Assembly: GCF_029525575.1 (NCBI RefSeq) | Contig: NZ_JAPDIA010000009.1 | Coordinates: 310,001 to 374,000 of the forward strand | Direction: 5' to 3' | Source of the DNA: Cohnella rhizosphaerae | GTDB taxonomy: Bacteria > Bacillota > Bacilli > Paenibacillales > Paenibacillaceae | Length of the DNA: 64,000 nt | Shown here: piece by piece, positions 28,601-39,125 of the stretch | Layout of the letters: every line of letters starts with the position of its first letter | How positions within the stretch are numbered: position 1 is the first letter of the stretch | Notes under the pieces: model-generated | The model's database searches: none | What the model was told of the DNA's origin: nothing | What the model saw: only the letters and a program-made list of their open reading frames with translations | Made by a program: the position numbers and the translations under genes

Positions 28601-31116
28601 GATCTCCGGAGACTCGCTCGCGACGCTGGATGCCAAGACGGCATTTAACGTATTCGACCATGCGTACGACTCTTATGCGGTCGCCTACCGAGAAGCTTCG
28701 AAGGCGCGTACGGTGGAGAGCCTGCGCGACGACAGGATCGCGGGCGAATACTACGCAGTCATGTCCAAGGGGGGCAGACTCCTGGGTCGCGCTGCCGAAA
28801 GCGGACTTCACGGGCGCGAAAAAAATTGAAGCAAGCGTAGGCACGAACGGAGCGGGCGGCAATATCACGCTGCGGGCGGACTCGCCGACGGCCGAGCCGT
28901 TCGCGACGATCGCCGTGCCGATCACGGGCAAGACGACTTATGTCATGCCGACGGCCGCCGATCAGACGGTTAACGAGCTGGGTTATGCGAAAGTCGAGGC
29001 TGCGGTAGCGACGGCGCCTGCGGGTACGCACACGGTGTATGTCGTGTTCGAAGCCGCCGACCTGCGCATCGACTCGCTGCAGGTGACGCAGACGGCCGTG
29101 AACATCGCCAAGCCGATGGACGGCGCGGCGCTGCCGGCCGCGAAGCCGGGCGTGGCATACGATCAGACGCTGGCGCTCGAAGCAAGCGGCGGCACCGCTC
29201 CTTATACGTGGAGCGTGACCGGACTGCCCGAGGGACTGAGCTTCGACGCCGCGACGGGCAAGATCACGGGCACCGTGGCGGACGGCGCAGTGGATAGCAG
29301 TCCTTATACGGTGACGATCTCGGCGACGGACGCGAACGACGAGACGGTATCGGTGTCGAACACGCTGGCCATCGGCGACATGCTGGGCATCGGCTCGCCG
29401 GAAGGCGGAGCCGTGCCGGCGGCCAAGGTTGGCACGGACTACAGCGTGCAATTGGCGGCTTATGGCGGCACCGAGCCTTACACCTGGACGGTGACGGGAC
29501 TGCCGGAAGGGTTGGCGCTGGATGCCGGGACGCAAAAGATTAGCGGCGTACCGGCTGCGGGCACGGATGCGGACAGCCCGTACGAAGTCGTCATTCGCGT
29601 GACGGATTCCGCCAATGTTTCCCGGGAAATGACGGCATCTCTGACCGTCTCGCCGTCGGATCCGGTCGATCCGGGTACGGAGGAGCTGGCGATTGTAGCG
29701 CCGGTTGCGGGAAGTGCGATCGTATCTGGCAATGAAGGCAGCGCGTACGATCAATTGCTGACGCTGACGGCCACGGGCGGCATGGAGCCGTACGTATGGA
29801 GCGTAAGCGGATTGCCGACGGGATTGACGTTCGATCCGGCGACCTTGCGGATCACGGGTACGCCGGCGAGCAGTGGCACCTTCCCGCTGACGATCACGGC
29901 GAAGGATGCGGAAGAACGTACGGCAACGGTGGCGGCAAGTCTCACGATCGCGCCGATCTATGTACCGCCGTACGTCCCGCCGGTGACGACGCCTGTTACG
30001 GAGACGAGTCAGCCGGATGCCGAAGGCAAGTTGAAGGTGACGGAATCGATGTTGACGGTTGGCGACACGGGCGCAACCGTGACGCTGCCGGCCGGCACGA
30101 AGACGGCGCTGCTGCCGGGAGGCCTGCTGGGCAAAGCGGAAAGCAAGAGCCTGGAGCTCAAAGCTGACGGCTTGTCCCTCACGCTGCCTGCAGCGGTGGT
30201 GAAGCAGCTTGCGGCCGCGATTCCGGCGGATCGCCTCAGCGATGCGCAGGTGCAAGTATCGTTTAAGGCAGTAGACGCGGCTGCGGCTGCGCAAGCCGTC
30301 GGGGCTTCGACCGACGCGACGAACGTGCGTCTTGCAGGCGACGTTATCGAGTTTACGCTGACCGTCGTCGTTGGCGACGCAAACACGGCCGTGACGACGT
30401 TCGACGCGCCGATCACGCTGACGCTGAAGGCGGACGGCGTCGCGAATCCGAAGCTCGGCGGCATCTTCTATCTGGCGGGTAACGGACAGCGCCAGTATGT
30501 CGACAGCAAGTATGTCGACGGCGCCTATGTCGCGCAGATTCAACACTTTAGCAAGTATGCGGTACTGGAAGTAACCAAGAACTTCGCCGACGTCCCGGAT
30601 TCGCACTGGGCGATCGACGTGATCAAGGAGCTGGCGGCCAAGCAGATCGTCGGCGGTACGAGCGAGACGACGTTCGAGCCGGGCCGCACGATCACGCGCG
30701 CCGAGTTCACGCAGCTGCTGGCAGGCGCGCTGAAGCTGACGGACGAAGGCAAGCAGTCCTTCGCCGACGTCGCAGCAGGCGCCTGGTACGCCAAGCCGAT
30801 CGCGTTGGCGGCGGAAGCCGGCATCGTATCTGGCCGTGGAGACGGCACGTTCGACCCGGGCGGCGCGATCACCCGCCAGGAGATGGCGACGATGATCGTG
30901 AAGGCTTACCGCTACCTGCACGGCAACGCGGCAGCGTCCGGCGTAGGCGCGAGCTTCGCCGACGCGGATCGGATCGCGGCCTGGGCGGCGCCGTACGTGG
31001 CAGAAGCCTCGTCGCTCGGCCTGCTGTCGGGCCGCGGTGAAGGGCGGTTCGCGCCGCGGGGCGTGACGACCCGCGCCGAAGCGGCGCAGTCGGTGTACAA
31101 TTTACTGCAAAAGTAA
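25662..31116 (+). CDS. Multidomain SLH-anchored GH3 glycosidase (one frame break)
   Basis: Corrected length is about 1,817 residues. The ATG at 25662 follows GGCAGGTG; a signal peptide ends near ASAAEP. The GH3 N-terminal barrel (about 30-420) contains GMYSSPDFNG, with the Asp a likely nucleophile. The C-terminal GH3 sandwich is interrupted at about 510-640 by a fascin-like trefoil insert (VALKSDSNGKYVT, LFEYYDWGQNAASLKSKANGLWVT). An FN3-like domain follows, then a CBM6-like domain (DSWVALPKADFTGAKKIEASV). The frame breaks in the G6 run at 28769-28774. Three Ig-like He_PIG domains (APYTWSVTGLPEGL and relatives), an unassigned domain and three SLH repeats (HWAIDVIKELAAKQIVGG, TFEPGRTITRAE) anchor it to the wall. 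It probably removes terminal sugars from oligosaccharides at the surface. The exact glycoside is unknown. Confidence 0.88.
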
Positions 31117-31141
31117 AGTCGTGCAAGAACGACGCAATGAG

Positions 31142-31171
31142 CGCCAAGCCTGCGGGCTTGGCGTTTTTTTT
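31142..31171 (+). terminator. Terminator after the GH3 gene
   Basis: CGCCAAGCC pairs with GGCTTGGCG over a TGCG loop and is followed by T8. Confidence 0.92.
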
Positions 31172-31397
31172 GCGCAGAGTCGAAAGGCAGTGAGAGGCGG
31201 CGGGGGCCGGACGTGGCAGAAGTAGGGAGGCGGGGCGAAGGGTCTAAGGCGGATCTTCGGATCCGTAGGTCGGAGGAGGATCGGCGGATCGGCGGCGATG
31301 AGAGACGAATCGGCGTCGGTTAAGCGGTGTCGCGGATCGGGATTGAGAGGTTTCGGGTTCAGCGACGAATCGCAACGGGATCGCAGCAGCCCTTCTC
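31172..31397. other. Intergenic stretch without a recognised gene
   Basis: GC-rich sequence with many GGATCGGCGG-like short repeats. A small perfect hairpin, GGATC-TTCG-GATCC (31251-31264), has a UUCG-type loop in either strand sense. No coding potential was recognised. Confidence 0.5.
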
Positions 31398-31462
31398 CTA
31401 AAAAACGCGGAGCTTTCCCAAAAAAAACGCACCTTAATATTGAAGGCGCGATTGGTTACAAT
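31398..31462 (+). promoter_or_regulatory. Conserved promoter module, diverged copy 3
   Basis: The -35 is TTAATA (31434-31439), the spacer 17 bases, and the -10 TACAAT (31457-31462), again with CTAAAAAA, GGA, a second A-tract and CGCAC before the -35. The last block is shifted by one base relative to copies 1 and 2. It drives the kinase/regulator/binding-protein operon. Confidence 0.5.
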
Positions 31463-31590
31463 GAAAGGAAACGGGCTCGCGCCGCGGCCGCACCGTCATC
31501 CGCGATGCGCCAAAAGTGCGGTGAGCCGGGCGGAAAGCATCTTTGGTTCCGCTTACAAGGCGCCCGCGACGCCCGTAAAGGATGCTTGCC

Positions 31591-33364
31591 ATGATTACGA
31601 GACTCCGCCGTTTTCTGCTGAAGCTCAGGCCGCCGCGAATCCGCAGCCGATTTCTGGCGGCCATGATTCTGGTTTCGCTTCCGCCGCTGTTCGTGCTGGG
31701 ATACGTCTCCCTGAACATTTCTAAAGACATGCTCGTGCAAAACCATATACAGGCCAACGCGGACCATCTTAAGACGTCCAGCGAGGTCGCCGATCTGCTC
31801 ATGCGCAACATCATCAACATGAACCGCATCATCCTGTCCAACGACCAGCTCCGGCAGGAGTTGTACCAAAGCGGCGAGGCCAAGGCGGACGGGGAAGGCG
31901 TCATCGACGTGCGCACGGCCAACCTGCTGCAAAATATCGTCGTGTCTAACTTGTTCGACATCCAGAACATCGACTCGATCTGCCTGTTCGACCGCAACTT
32001 CCGGTCCGTCTGCTACGGACGCTCGGAGCAGGCGGGCAAGTACGGCTCCGAGGAAACGCGCGGCCTGATCGAGCGCACGGACTGGTACGCGCAGGCCGAG
32101 CAGGCCAGGGGCAAGGAAGTGTTTTTCGGCTATAACGTGCTTGAGGAGTCGCCGTACGGCAACGCATTTTCAAGCGTCAAGCTGCTGCGGGACCCGAACC
32201 GGCTGAGCGGGGACAAGATCGGCCTGCTCGTCATCAACATCCGCAAGTCGATCTTCGAGCAGACGGTCAACGAGAGCGACGAGAGCGGCTTCCTTGTGCT
32301 GGATACGCGGGAGACGAATCCTGTCGTCGTGTACGATCTGCGTCCCGAGCTCACGGCCGGCGTCGGCGTCGGCGGCAGCCTGGACGCGACGTTCGCGAAC
32401 ATGCGCGAGGCCGGTTACCTGTACAGCCAATATCGGAACGCGACGAGCGGTTGGATGTTCGTTCACTTCGTTGAAGCGAAGGCGCTGCTTCAGCAGTCCC
32501 AGCGCATCACGCTGACGACGGGACTGCTCGCCGCGCTCATGGCCGGCATCGCGCTCGCGGTGTCTTACTTTGTCTCGGGGACGATCACGAAGCCGCTGTT
32601 GCAGCTGAAAAAAATGATCGGCGACTGGGCCAAGGGCCATTCGTCTGCCGACGCGGGCGAGGCGTTTCTCGCGGACGAGGTCGGCGTCATCGGGCAGACG
32701 TTCCATCGGGTGACGGCGGATTATCAGGTGCTGAGCGAGCGGCTTGCTGCAAGCGCAGCTCAAGGAGCGGGAGGCCGAGCTGCGCTCGCTGCAGGCGCAG
32801 ATCAAGCCGCACTTTTTATACAATACGCTCGATTCGATCTACTGGATGTCGATGCTTGAGGAGCAGCACGATATCGCCCAGATGGCGCTGTCGCTGTCCG
32901 AGAGCTTCAAGCTGAGCCTGAACAAGGGCAAGGAGACGATCCCGGTCTACAAGGAGCTCAAGCACATCGAGCATTATATGATCATCCAGAATCTGCGCTA
33001 TGACAACCGCTTCAAGTACGAGCAAGAGGTCGATTCGGACATCATGAGCTATGAGATCATGAAGCTGATGCTGCAGCCGCTCGTCGAGAACGCGATCTAT
33101 CACGGGCTCGAACCGAAGGTCGGCGAAGGAACGGTGCGGCTGACCGGGAGAATGGACGGAGAGTTCCTGTCGTTCACGGTGATCGACGACGGGGTCGGCA
33201 TGGCGGATATCCGGAAAACGGAGGAAGGATACGGCATGCGCAACGTGCGCGAACGGCTGGAGATCTACTATGGGCCGACGAGCTCGTTTACGATTCGCAG
33301 CCGGCCCGGCGAGGGCACCTCGATCGAGCTGCGCTTCCCGCACAAGCTATACAAGGAGGAGTAG
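31591..33364 (+). CDS. YesM-type sensor histidine kinase (one frame break)
   Basis: Corrected length is 590 residues. The ATG at 31591 is preferred because AAAGGA is 8 bases upstream; the ATG at 31582 overlaps that site. TM1 is at about 20-40, a sensor region of about 245 residues follows, TM2 (GLLAALMAGIALAVSYFVSG) is near 310, and a HAMP segment follows. The His_kinase domain has IKPHFLYNTLDSIYW with the phospho-accepting His, and the ATPase domain has VENAIYHGLEPK and GYGMRNVRERL. The break is an extra T at 32744-32745, giving SERLLQAQLKEREAEL when removed; this is the only break in a very short run. It is followed at 2 bases by its response regulator. Confidence 0.9.
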
Positions 33365-33366
33365 AC

Positions 33367-34845
33367 ATGCTGAAGGCGGTCGTGTTCGACGACGAATTCA
33401 TCGTGCTGAAGGGGCTGGAGCGGCTCATCGACTGGCGCGAGCACGGCGTCGAGCTGGCGGGGACGGCGAAGGACGGGCTGTCCGCGCTGGAGCTGTTCAA
33501 GGCGCTGCGGCCCGATATCGTCATGACCGACATCCGCATGCCGGGCATGGACGGACTCCAGCTGATCGAACGCATCCGCGAGGAAGCCCCCGATACGGTG
33601 TGCATCGTGTTCAGCGGCTACAACGAGTTCGACTACGTCAAGCGCGCGATCAAGCTCGGCGTCGTCGACTATCTGGAGAAGCCGATCACGATCTCGAAGA
33701 TCCGGGAAGGGATCGAGAAGGCGGTCGCGCGTATCGGCGAGCGAAGCGAGATGTCGAGTCTAAAGCGAAGATGGCAGGAGGGGCTGCTGGAAAAAGCGAC
33801 GCTCGATCTGCTCCTCTACGGGCGCGACGCCGAAGCGGAGTGGCGAACGCAATTCGGTCCGGAAGCGGAGGACGTACGGGGCGTCACGGTCGTCGCCGGC
33901 GCGGATTCGGCGTTCGAGCTGCCGGAGGGGCCCGGCTTCCGCGTGGTTACGGTGCGCAACGGCGCCGAATTTCTGCAGGCCGTGTTCCACCTGGGCGCGG
34001 TCGGCAGCGATTGGACGAACGCCCTGCAGGCATGGGACCGGACGGCCGTCGGCTCGGGAGCGACGCATGCCGATGTCGGCGAAGCGGCCGTCAGCTGCCG
34101 CGAGGCGCTTCGGGCGCTCCGATACGGTAAATACCTCGAGGGCACCGGCTGGACCCGGTACGAGGATCTCGGCGACGGACATTCGCCTGCGCCGGCGTTG
34201 TCCGATCTGGAGGAAGGCATTCTCTTTGATCTGCGGCTCGGAGACAAGGACAGCCTTATGCAAAAGCTGGACGACTACCTGGCATCATTCAAGCAGGGCA
34301 AGGTCGATCCGGAGATCGCCGAGCTCGAGCTGCTGAAGCTGCTGCTTCACGCCTTCGAAGCGGCCAGGGAAACGGGAGGCGACGCCTCCGAGATTGACGG
34401 CGCCGGCGAGCCGCCGCAGCTGACACTGCGTCAGCTTGAGACGAGGTCGGCGCAGGCCGCCTGGCTTCGCGAGGAGATCGAACGGATCGCGGACTGGATA
34501 CGCGGCGTGCGACAGCGCACGAAGCATTCGGCAGTGGAGAAAGCGCTTGCCTACATGGAGCTGCATTATGGCAGGGATCTGACCCAGCAGGAGGTCGCGG
34601 CCCACGTAGAGATGAATGCCGCGTATTTCAGCCTGCTTTTCAAGGAGCAGATGGGACTCTCTTATATCAAATATTTGACCAAGCTGCGCATGGAAAAAGC
34701 GAAGACGCTGCTGGAGGAAGGCATGCCGACGCAGGAGATCAGCGAACGGGTGGGGTACTATCACGCGCGGCACTTTGCCGAGGTGTTCAAAAAGCAGACC
34801 GGCATGACGCCAGGACAATACCGTTCAACCGGGAGAGGCAGGTGA
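33367..34845 (+). CDS. YesN-type response regulator
   Basis: 492 residues. The receiver has FDDE at 7-10, Asp55 in MTDIRMPGMDG, and Lys in LEKPITISK. A long middle region of about 260 residues and a C-terminal AraC HTH pair (VAAHVEMNAAYFSLLFKEQMG; ISERVGYYHARHFAEVFKKQTGMTPGQYRS) complete it. It is tightly coupled to the kinase gene before it and the binding-protein gene after it. The promoter modules at 20567, 25477 and 31398 are candidate targets, by inference only. Confidence 0.93.
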   Translation: MLKAVVFDDEFIVLKGLERLIDWREHGVELAGTAKDGLSALELFKALRPDIVMTDIRMPGMDGLQLIERIREEAPDTVCIVFSGYNEFDYVKRAIKLGVVDYLEKPITISKIREGIEKAVARIGERSEMSSLKRRWQEGLLEKATLDLLLYGRDAEAEWRTQFGPEAEDVRGVTVVAGADSAFELPEGPGFRVVTVRNGAEFLQAVFHLGAVGSDWTNALQAWDRTAVGSGATHADVGEAAVSCREALRALRYGKYLEGTGWTRYEDLGDGHSPAPALSDLEEGILFDLRLGDKDSLMQKLDDYLASFKQGKVDPEIAELELLKLLLHAFEAARETGGDASEIDGAGEPPQLTLRQLETRSAQAAWLREEIERIADWIRGVRQRTKHSAVEKALAYMELHYGRDLTQQEVAAHVEMNAAYFSLLFKEQMGLSYIKYLTKLRMEKAKTLLEEGMPTQEISERVGYYHARHFAEVFKKQTGMTPGQYRSTGRGR

Positions 34846-34850
34846 GCGGC

Positions 34851-36197
34851 ATGCGGCAAAAGGGATGGAAGCGCTTGATCAGGCTGCCGGTTTTCCTCCT
34901 GACGCTGCCGGCGATATCCGCGCTCCTGTTGACGTCCTGCGGCGGCACGCCGACGCCAGCACTCGTCCCTTCCGACGATGCGACGACGATACTGTACCTT
35001 TCCTCCAATAAAGAAAACGAAGGCAGCTCCAGAATCATCAGCGAGCTCGCTCGCGAATATCAGAACGCGCATCCGTCGGTCCGCTACAAGTTCGAGAACG
35101 TGTCGGAGAGCGACCTGAGCCAGCGGGTGCAGCTGCTTGCGGCGAGCAACGACCTGCCCGTGCTGTTCAGCTATCAATCGGGCAAGCCGCTGCTCGACCT
35201 CATCGCCAGCAACGCGGCGCTCGACCTGGAGCGGACGTTCGCGGAGCTCGGCATGGCCGACAGCCTGAATCCCGCGGCCGTCGAGCTGCTCAAGGCGTAC
35301 GCGGAAGGAAAAGGACTGTACGCCCTGCCGCTGGAGATGAACATCGAAGGCTTCTGGTACAACAAGGCGCTTTTCGCAAAATACGGCCTGCAAGAGCCCC
35401 GGACCTGGGACGAGATGCTGGCGGCGGCGGAGACGTTCAAGCGCGAGGGCATCCAGCCGTTTGCCGTGGCCGGCAAGGAGAAGTGGCCGATCACCCGGTT
35501 GATCAACGCGTACGCGATACGCAAGCTCGGCGTCGACGCAATGGAAAAAGTGGATAAGGGAGATCTGTCGCTCGCGAATTCCGGCTTCGTCGAGGCGGCG
35601 GATGCCGTGCAGCGGATGGGGCTCCAGGGATACTTCGGCTCCCGCGTGAACACGATCGACATGGGCACGTCGGTTAATTTGTTCCTGCAGGGCAAGGCGG
35701 CCATGTTCTACATGGGCAGCTGGCAGCTGCGCGCTTTTAACGACTCGACGCAGAACAAGATCGGGGCGGACAACGTCGGCTTTTTCAGCATCCCGCTAGT
35801 TCGGGACGGAAGGGGCTCGCTTGACGAATATCCGGTGAATGCCGGACTGACCACTTCCTTTTCCAAATCTTCGTATACGCCCGAGGTCGGCGATTGGATG
35901 AAGTACGTGTTCGAGCGGTACGGAGACCGTGCCATGTCGGAGCTCGGCATGGTGACGGGATTTAACGTGAAGGACGTGCCCGAGGACGCGCCGCCGCTCA
36001 CAAAAATGGTTCAGAGCAAGATCGGCGAGGTCACCAAGGGAGCGCTGTGGTTCGAGGCCCGCTTCAGCACCAAGGCGCAGCTTCTGGCCTGGGACAATGC
36101 GCAGTTGCTCGTCACCAGTGCGGGGTATTCGCCGAAGGACTATCTTGGCGAGCTGCAGCGGCAGTTGGAGGCGGATCGCGCTACGGAGGGGCGGTAG
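34851..36197 (+). CDS. Substrate-binding lipoprotein encoded with a two-component system
   Basis: About 448 residues from the ATG at 34851, 5 bases after the regulator stop; a GTG at 34842 overlapping that stop is also possible. The lipobox is LLTSC with Cys30. It is paralogous to the protein at 24073. No permease gene adjoins it; instead it shares a transcript with the kinase and regulator and precedes a rhamnosidase-like gene. This suggests that it presents ligand to the kinase, or delivers sugar to permeases encoded elsewhere. Confidence 0.9.
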   Translation: MRQKGWKRLIRLPVFLLTLPAISALLLTSCGGTPTPALVPSDDATTILYLSSNKENEGSSRIISELAREYQNAHPSVRYKFENVSESDLSQRVQLLAASNDLPVLFSYQSGKPLLDLIASNAALDLERTFAELGMADSLNPAAVELLKAYAEGKGLYALPLEMNIEGFWYNKALFAKYGLQEPRTWDEMLAAAETFKREGIQPFAVAGKEKWPITRLINAYAIRKLGVDAMEKVDKGDLSLANSGFVEAADAVQRMGLQGYFGSRVNTIDMGTSVNLFLQGKAAMFYMGSWQLRAFNDSTQNKIGADNVGFFSIPLVRDGRGSLDEYPVNAGLTTSFSKSSYTPEVGDWMKYVFERYGDRAMSELGMVTGFNVKDVPEDAPPLTKMVQSKIGEVTKGALWFEARFSTKAQLLAWDNAQLLVTSAGYSPKDYLGELQRQLEADRATEGR

Positions 36198-36302
36198 GTG
36201 TCGCGTCAAATGAGGTAGGCGCGCGCTATTTACGGTTCTATAAGCGAGTCAAGGTTGACTGATACAGCGGATCGTACAAGCGATTGAAGGAGGAGCCTGG
36301 AA

Positions 36303-37880
36303 ATGTCGGATACGATCAAAATGCAAACGGCGCAGGTAAGAATCGTACGCAGCGAAGCTTACGTTAGCAAGGCGGAGGCGCTAAAGCCGGTATTGCTCGA
36401 GGAGGCGGTCAAGGCGGCGCGCATCGTCGAGGTCGTCGCGGACGCCGAGGCCATGCACGGCTGGCGCGCGAGGGAGGCCGCACCGATTGAGGCGCTCGAG
36501 ATCCGCGAATTCAAAAAAGGCGATGCAGTCGTGCTCGACTTCGGGGATCATCGAGTCGGCTTCGTCTCGCTCGGCGTCCGCCCGGTCGGCAGTCCGCCGG
36601 ACGCACCGCTGAAGCTGAAGTTGACGTTCGGCGAGATGCCGGTCGAGATGGCGGAGCCGTTCTCCTCTTATAACGGCTGGATCAGCAGCTCCTGGCTGCA
36701 GGAGGAGATCTTGATCGTCGACGTGCTGCCGGCGCGGATCTCGCTGCCGCGAAGATACAGCTTTCGCTATCTGAAGCTGGAGGTGCTGGATACGTCTCAA
36801 AAGTATCGTATCGCCTTCGGCGATGCGGCGGTTCGCACCGTCACATCCGGCGACGCTTCCGCAGTGAGCGAGCTGGCGCATCCCGATCCCGTCCTTCGGG
36901 AGATCGACCGCGTGAGCGTCAAGACGCTGCAGGATTGCATGCAGGACGTATTCGAGGACGGGCCGAAGCGGGACCGCAGGCTGTGGCTGGGCGACCTGAG
37001 GCTTCAGGCGCTGGCGAACTACGAGACGTTCCGCGGCGACGACCTGGTCAAGCGCTGCCTCTTCCTGTTCGCGGCCGTGCCCGACGAGCTGGGACGGGTG
37101 ACGGCGAATCTGTTCGTCGAGCCGGATTTGATCGCGGACGATACGTACTTGTACGACTACTCGCTGTTTTTCGCCGCAACCTTGCACGACTATGTGGAGG
37201 CAACGGGCGATGAAGAGACGCTGCGGGAGCTGTGGCCGCTCGCGCGCCGGCAGGTCGAGCTGGGACTCGAGCGGCTCGACGAGTCGGACATGGTACGGGA
37301 CGATGAATCCTGGTGGGCGTTCATCGACTGGCACCAGTCGCTTAACAAGCAGGCGCCCGCGCAGGGGGTGCTAATCTATACGCTGAAGCGCGCGATCGCC
37401 ATGGCTAAGCGGGTGGGCTGCGATTCGGCGGCCGGACTGTCGGCGCGGCTCGCCGAAGTCGAGTCCGCGACGCTGGCGCGGCTGTGGGATGCGGAACGCG
37501 GCTTTTTCGTCAGCGGCGCGGACCGGCAGGTGTCCTGGGCGTCGCAGGCTTGGATGGCGCTGGCGGAGGTGCTGCCCCCCGCGGAGAATAAAGCGCTGAT
37601 GCTGCGGCTGCTCGCCGAGTCGCCGGACATCGGCCCGACCACGCCGTACATGTACCATCACATCGTCGAGGCGCTGCTGCTGACGGGTTGCCGGGACGAT
37701 GCGGTTGCGATGCTTAAGCAGTACTGGGGCGGAATGCTTGAAGACGGCGCAGACACGTTCTGGGAGCTGTACGATCCGCAGGACAAGAGCTTCTCTCCGT
37801 ACGGCAGCCACCTCATCAACAGCTACTGTCACGCGTGGAGCTGCACGCCGACTTATTTGATCCGCAAGTACGGGCTATAG
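36303..37880 (+). CDS. GH78-like alpha-L-rhamnosidase (six-hairpin glycosidase)
   Basis: 525 residues with no signal peptide. An N-terminal beta region (about 1-190) resembles the accessory domains of rhamnosidases. The alpha/alpha barrel begins near 195 with DGPKRDRRLWLGDLRLQAL, equivalent to the conserved CPQRDER-GWTGD segment whose Asp/Glu residues form the active site. Later signatures are WWAFIDWHQSL, GPTTPYMYHHIVEAL, TFWELYDPQDKSFSPYGS and NSYCHAWSCTPTYLIRKYG. It is shorter than typical GH78 enzymes, which have more accessory modules. It is 105 bases after the binding-protein gene, probably in the same operon. A GTCAAGGTTGAC palindrome (36248-36259) lies in the gap. Confidence 0.82.
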   Translation: MSDTIKMQTAQVRIVRSEAYVSKAEALKPVLLEEAVKAARIVEVVADAEAMHGWRAREAAPIEALEIREFKKGDAVVLDFGDHRVGFVSLGVRPVGSPPDAPLKLKLTFGEMPVEMAEPFSSYNGWISSSWLQEEILIVDVLPARISLPRRYSFRYLKLEVLDTSQKYRIAFGDAAVRTVTSGDASAVSELAHPDPVLREIDRVSVKTLQDCMQDVFEDGPKRDRRLWLGDLRLQALANYETFRGDDLVKRCLFLFAAVPDELGRVTANLFVEPDLIADDTYLYDYSLFFAATLHDYVEATGDEETLRELWPLARRQVELGLERLDESDMVRDDESWWAFIDWHQSLNKQAPAQGVLIYTLKRAIAMAKRVGCDSAAGLSARLAEVESATLARLWDAERGFFVSGADRQVSWASQAWMALAEVLPPAENKALMLRLLAESPDIGPTTPYMYHHIVEALLLTGCRDDAVAMLKQYWGGMLEDGADTFWELYDPQDKSFSPYGSHLINSYCHAWSCTPTYLIRKYGL

Positions 37881-37908
37881 CACAAGCCTCTTTTTCATGT
37901 TTTAACGG

Positions 37909-38013
37909 TATCCCTTTCGATCAGGCATGATGCTTTTATTCATTTGCACAGTATCCCCTTCGTTCAGGAACGTCCTCGATGCTGCGCATGGATGCCTCCT
38001 GTTCGAAGGGGAT
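37909..38013. repeat. Short direct and inverted repeats downstream of the GH78 gene
   Basis: GTATCCC..TTCG.TCAGG occurs at about 37907-37925 and 37951-37968. An inverted copy, CCTGTTCGAAGGGGAT, lies at 37998-38013 and matches the second copy at 14 of 16 positions, allowing a long hairpin. No coding potential was recognised in 37881-38241. Confidence 0.5.
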
Positions 38014-38052
38014 ATCGTTCAAATGCGGCGAAGGGCATGCGACAACGAGAAG

Positions 38053-38090
38053 AAGCGCCCGTACCGCCCGGTACAGGCGCTTTTCTTTTT
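38053..38090 (+). terminator. Terminator downstream of GH78
   Basis: AAGCGCC-C-GTACC pairs with GGTAC-A-GGCGCTT over a short loop, then TTTTCTTTTT. Confidence 0.85.
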
Positions 38091-38241
38091 ACGGCTGAGA
38101 TCGGCGTCGGGCCGAAATTATGCGAGTGCTTCGATGATTCCCGCGGATGCCCTTATATCGATCCCCGGGACGGTTGACCCGGGCGCGAACAATCGTTACG
38201 TTTATCGTATACAAACAGATCGCACGGCGGGAGAGGATCGG

Positions 38242-38962
38242 ATGTTTTTGCGCAGTCTGTCGGTGATCGGTGCAGGCGAAGCGAATCGGGAAGGTTACCC
38301 GTTCGACATCCCGGCGATACGCGGACTCGTTTCGCTCGCTTTTGAGTCAAACGTCACCTTCTTCGTCGGAGAAAACGGATCGGGCAAATCGACGCTGCTG
38401 GAAGCGATCGCTTACCAATGCGGGTTCAACCAGGCAGGCGGCAGCAGAAACAACCTGTACGAGGTGGAGGCTGCCGGTTCTGCGCTTGGCGACGCGATTC
38501 GGCTGTCCTGGATGCCCAAGGTGACGAACGGCTTTTTTCTGCGCGCCGAGACGTTTTACCACTTTGCCTCCCATCTGGATACGATGCCCGAGAGCTTGGG
38601 CGCCTACGGCGGACGCTCGCTGCACCGGCAGTCGCATGGCGAGGCGTTCTTGTCGCTGTTCAAGCACCGGTTCGGCCGCAGGGCCGTTTATTTGCTCGAC
38701 GAGCCCGAAGCGGCGTTATCCCCGGCCAGGCAGTTGGCGCTTATGCGAATCATCAAGGACCTGGAAAAGGATGCGCAGTTCATCGTGGCCACGCATTCCC
38801 CGATACTCCTCGGCTATCCGGGGGGCCCGAATCCTGAGCTTCGACGAGGCGCCGATCCGGGAGGTCCGGTACGAGGACACGCTGCACTATATCGTAACCA
38901 AGCGGTTTTTGGAAAACCGGGACAAGGTGCTGGACGAGCTGTTCGACGACGAAGACGGTTGA
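38242..38962 (+). CDS. Small AAA/ABC-type ATPase (one frame break)
   Basis: Corrected length is 239 residues. The ATG at 38242 has AGAGGA 7 bases upstream. Walker A is GENGSGKST, Walker B YLLDEPEAALSP, and the H-loop ATHSP. It is a stand-alone soluble ATPase of the AAA_21 type, like those that sit next to nucleases or act in DNA metabolism; no partner gene is nearby. One extra G in the run 38820-38825 breaks the frame; removal gives LLGYPGARILSFDEAPI and the acidic C-terminus LFDDEDG. Function is unknown. Confidence 0.8.
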
Positions 38963-39125
38963 TAGGGAGGAGTGATCCTAAGACGCGTAAATTATTGCAC
39001 GATGTCCAAAATGCGAAGATCAGGCCGAGCTCGCAGTTTGGACACGGGACGCAACTCCAACTTTCGCCGTGCAGACACCTGATATCGATGCGGGTACGGC
39101 TCTTTTCCTATGCGTGCGCCCAAGC

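Noticed and set aside
26268..28931. 887-codon minus-strand frame opposite GH3
   Set aside because: Shadow of a high-GC gene; composition is Arg/Val/Asp-rich and unlike real proteins.
38963..39125. Possible small gene after the AAA ATPase, following GGGAGGAGTGATC
   Set aside because: The frame is short and Arg-rich, has no recognisable domain, and overlaps sequence with equal potential on the other strand.
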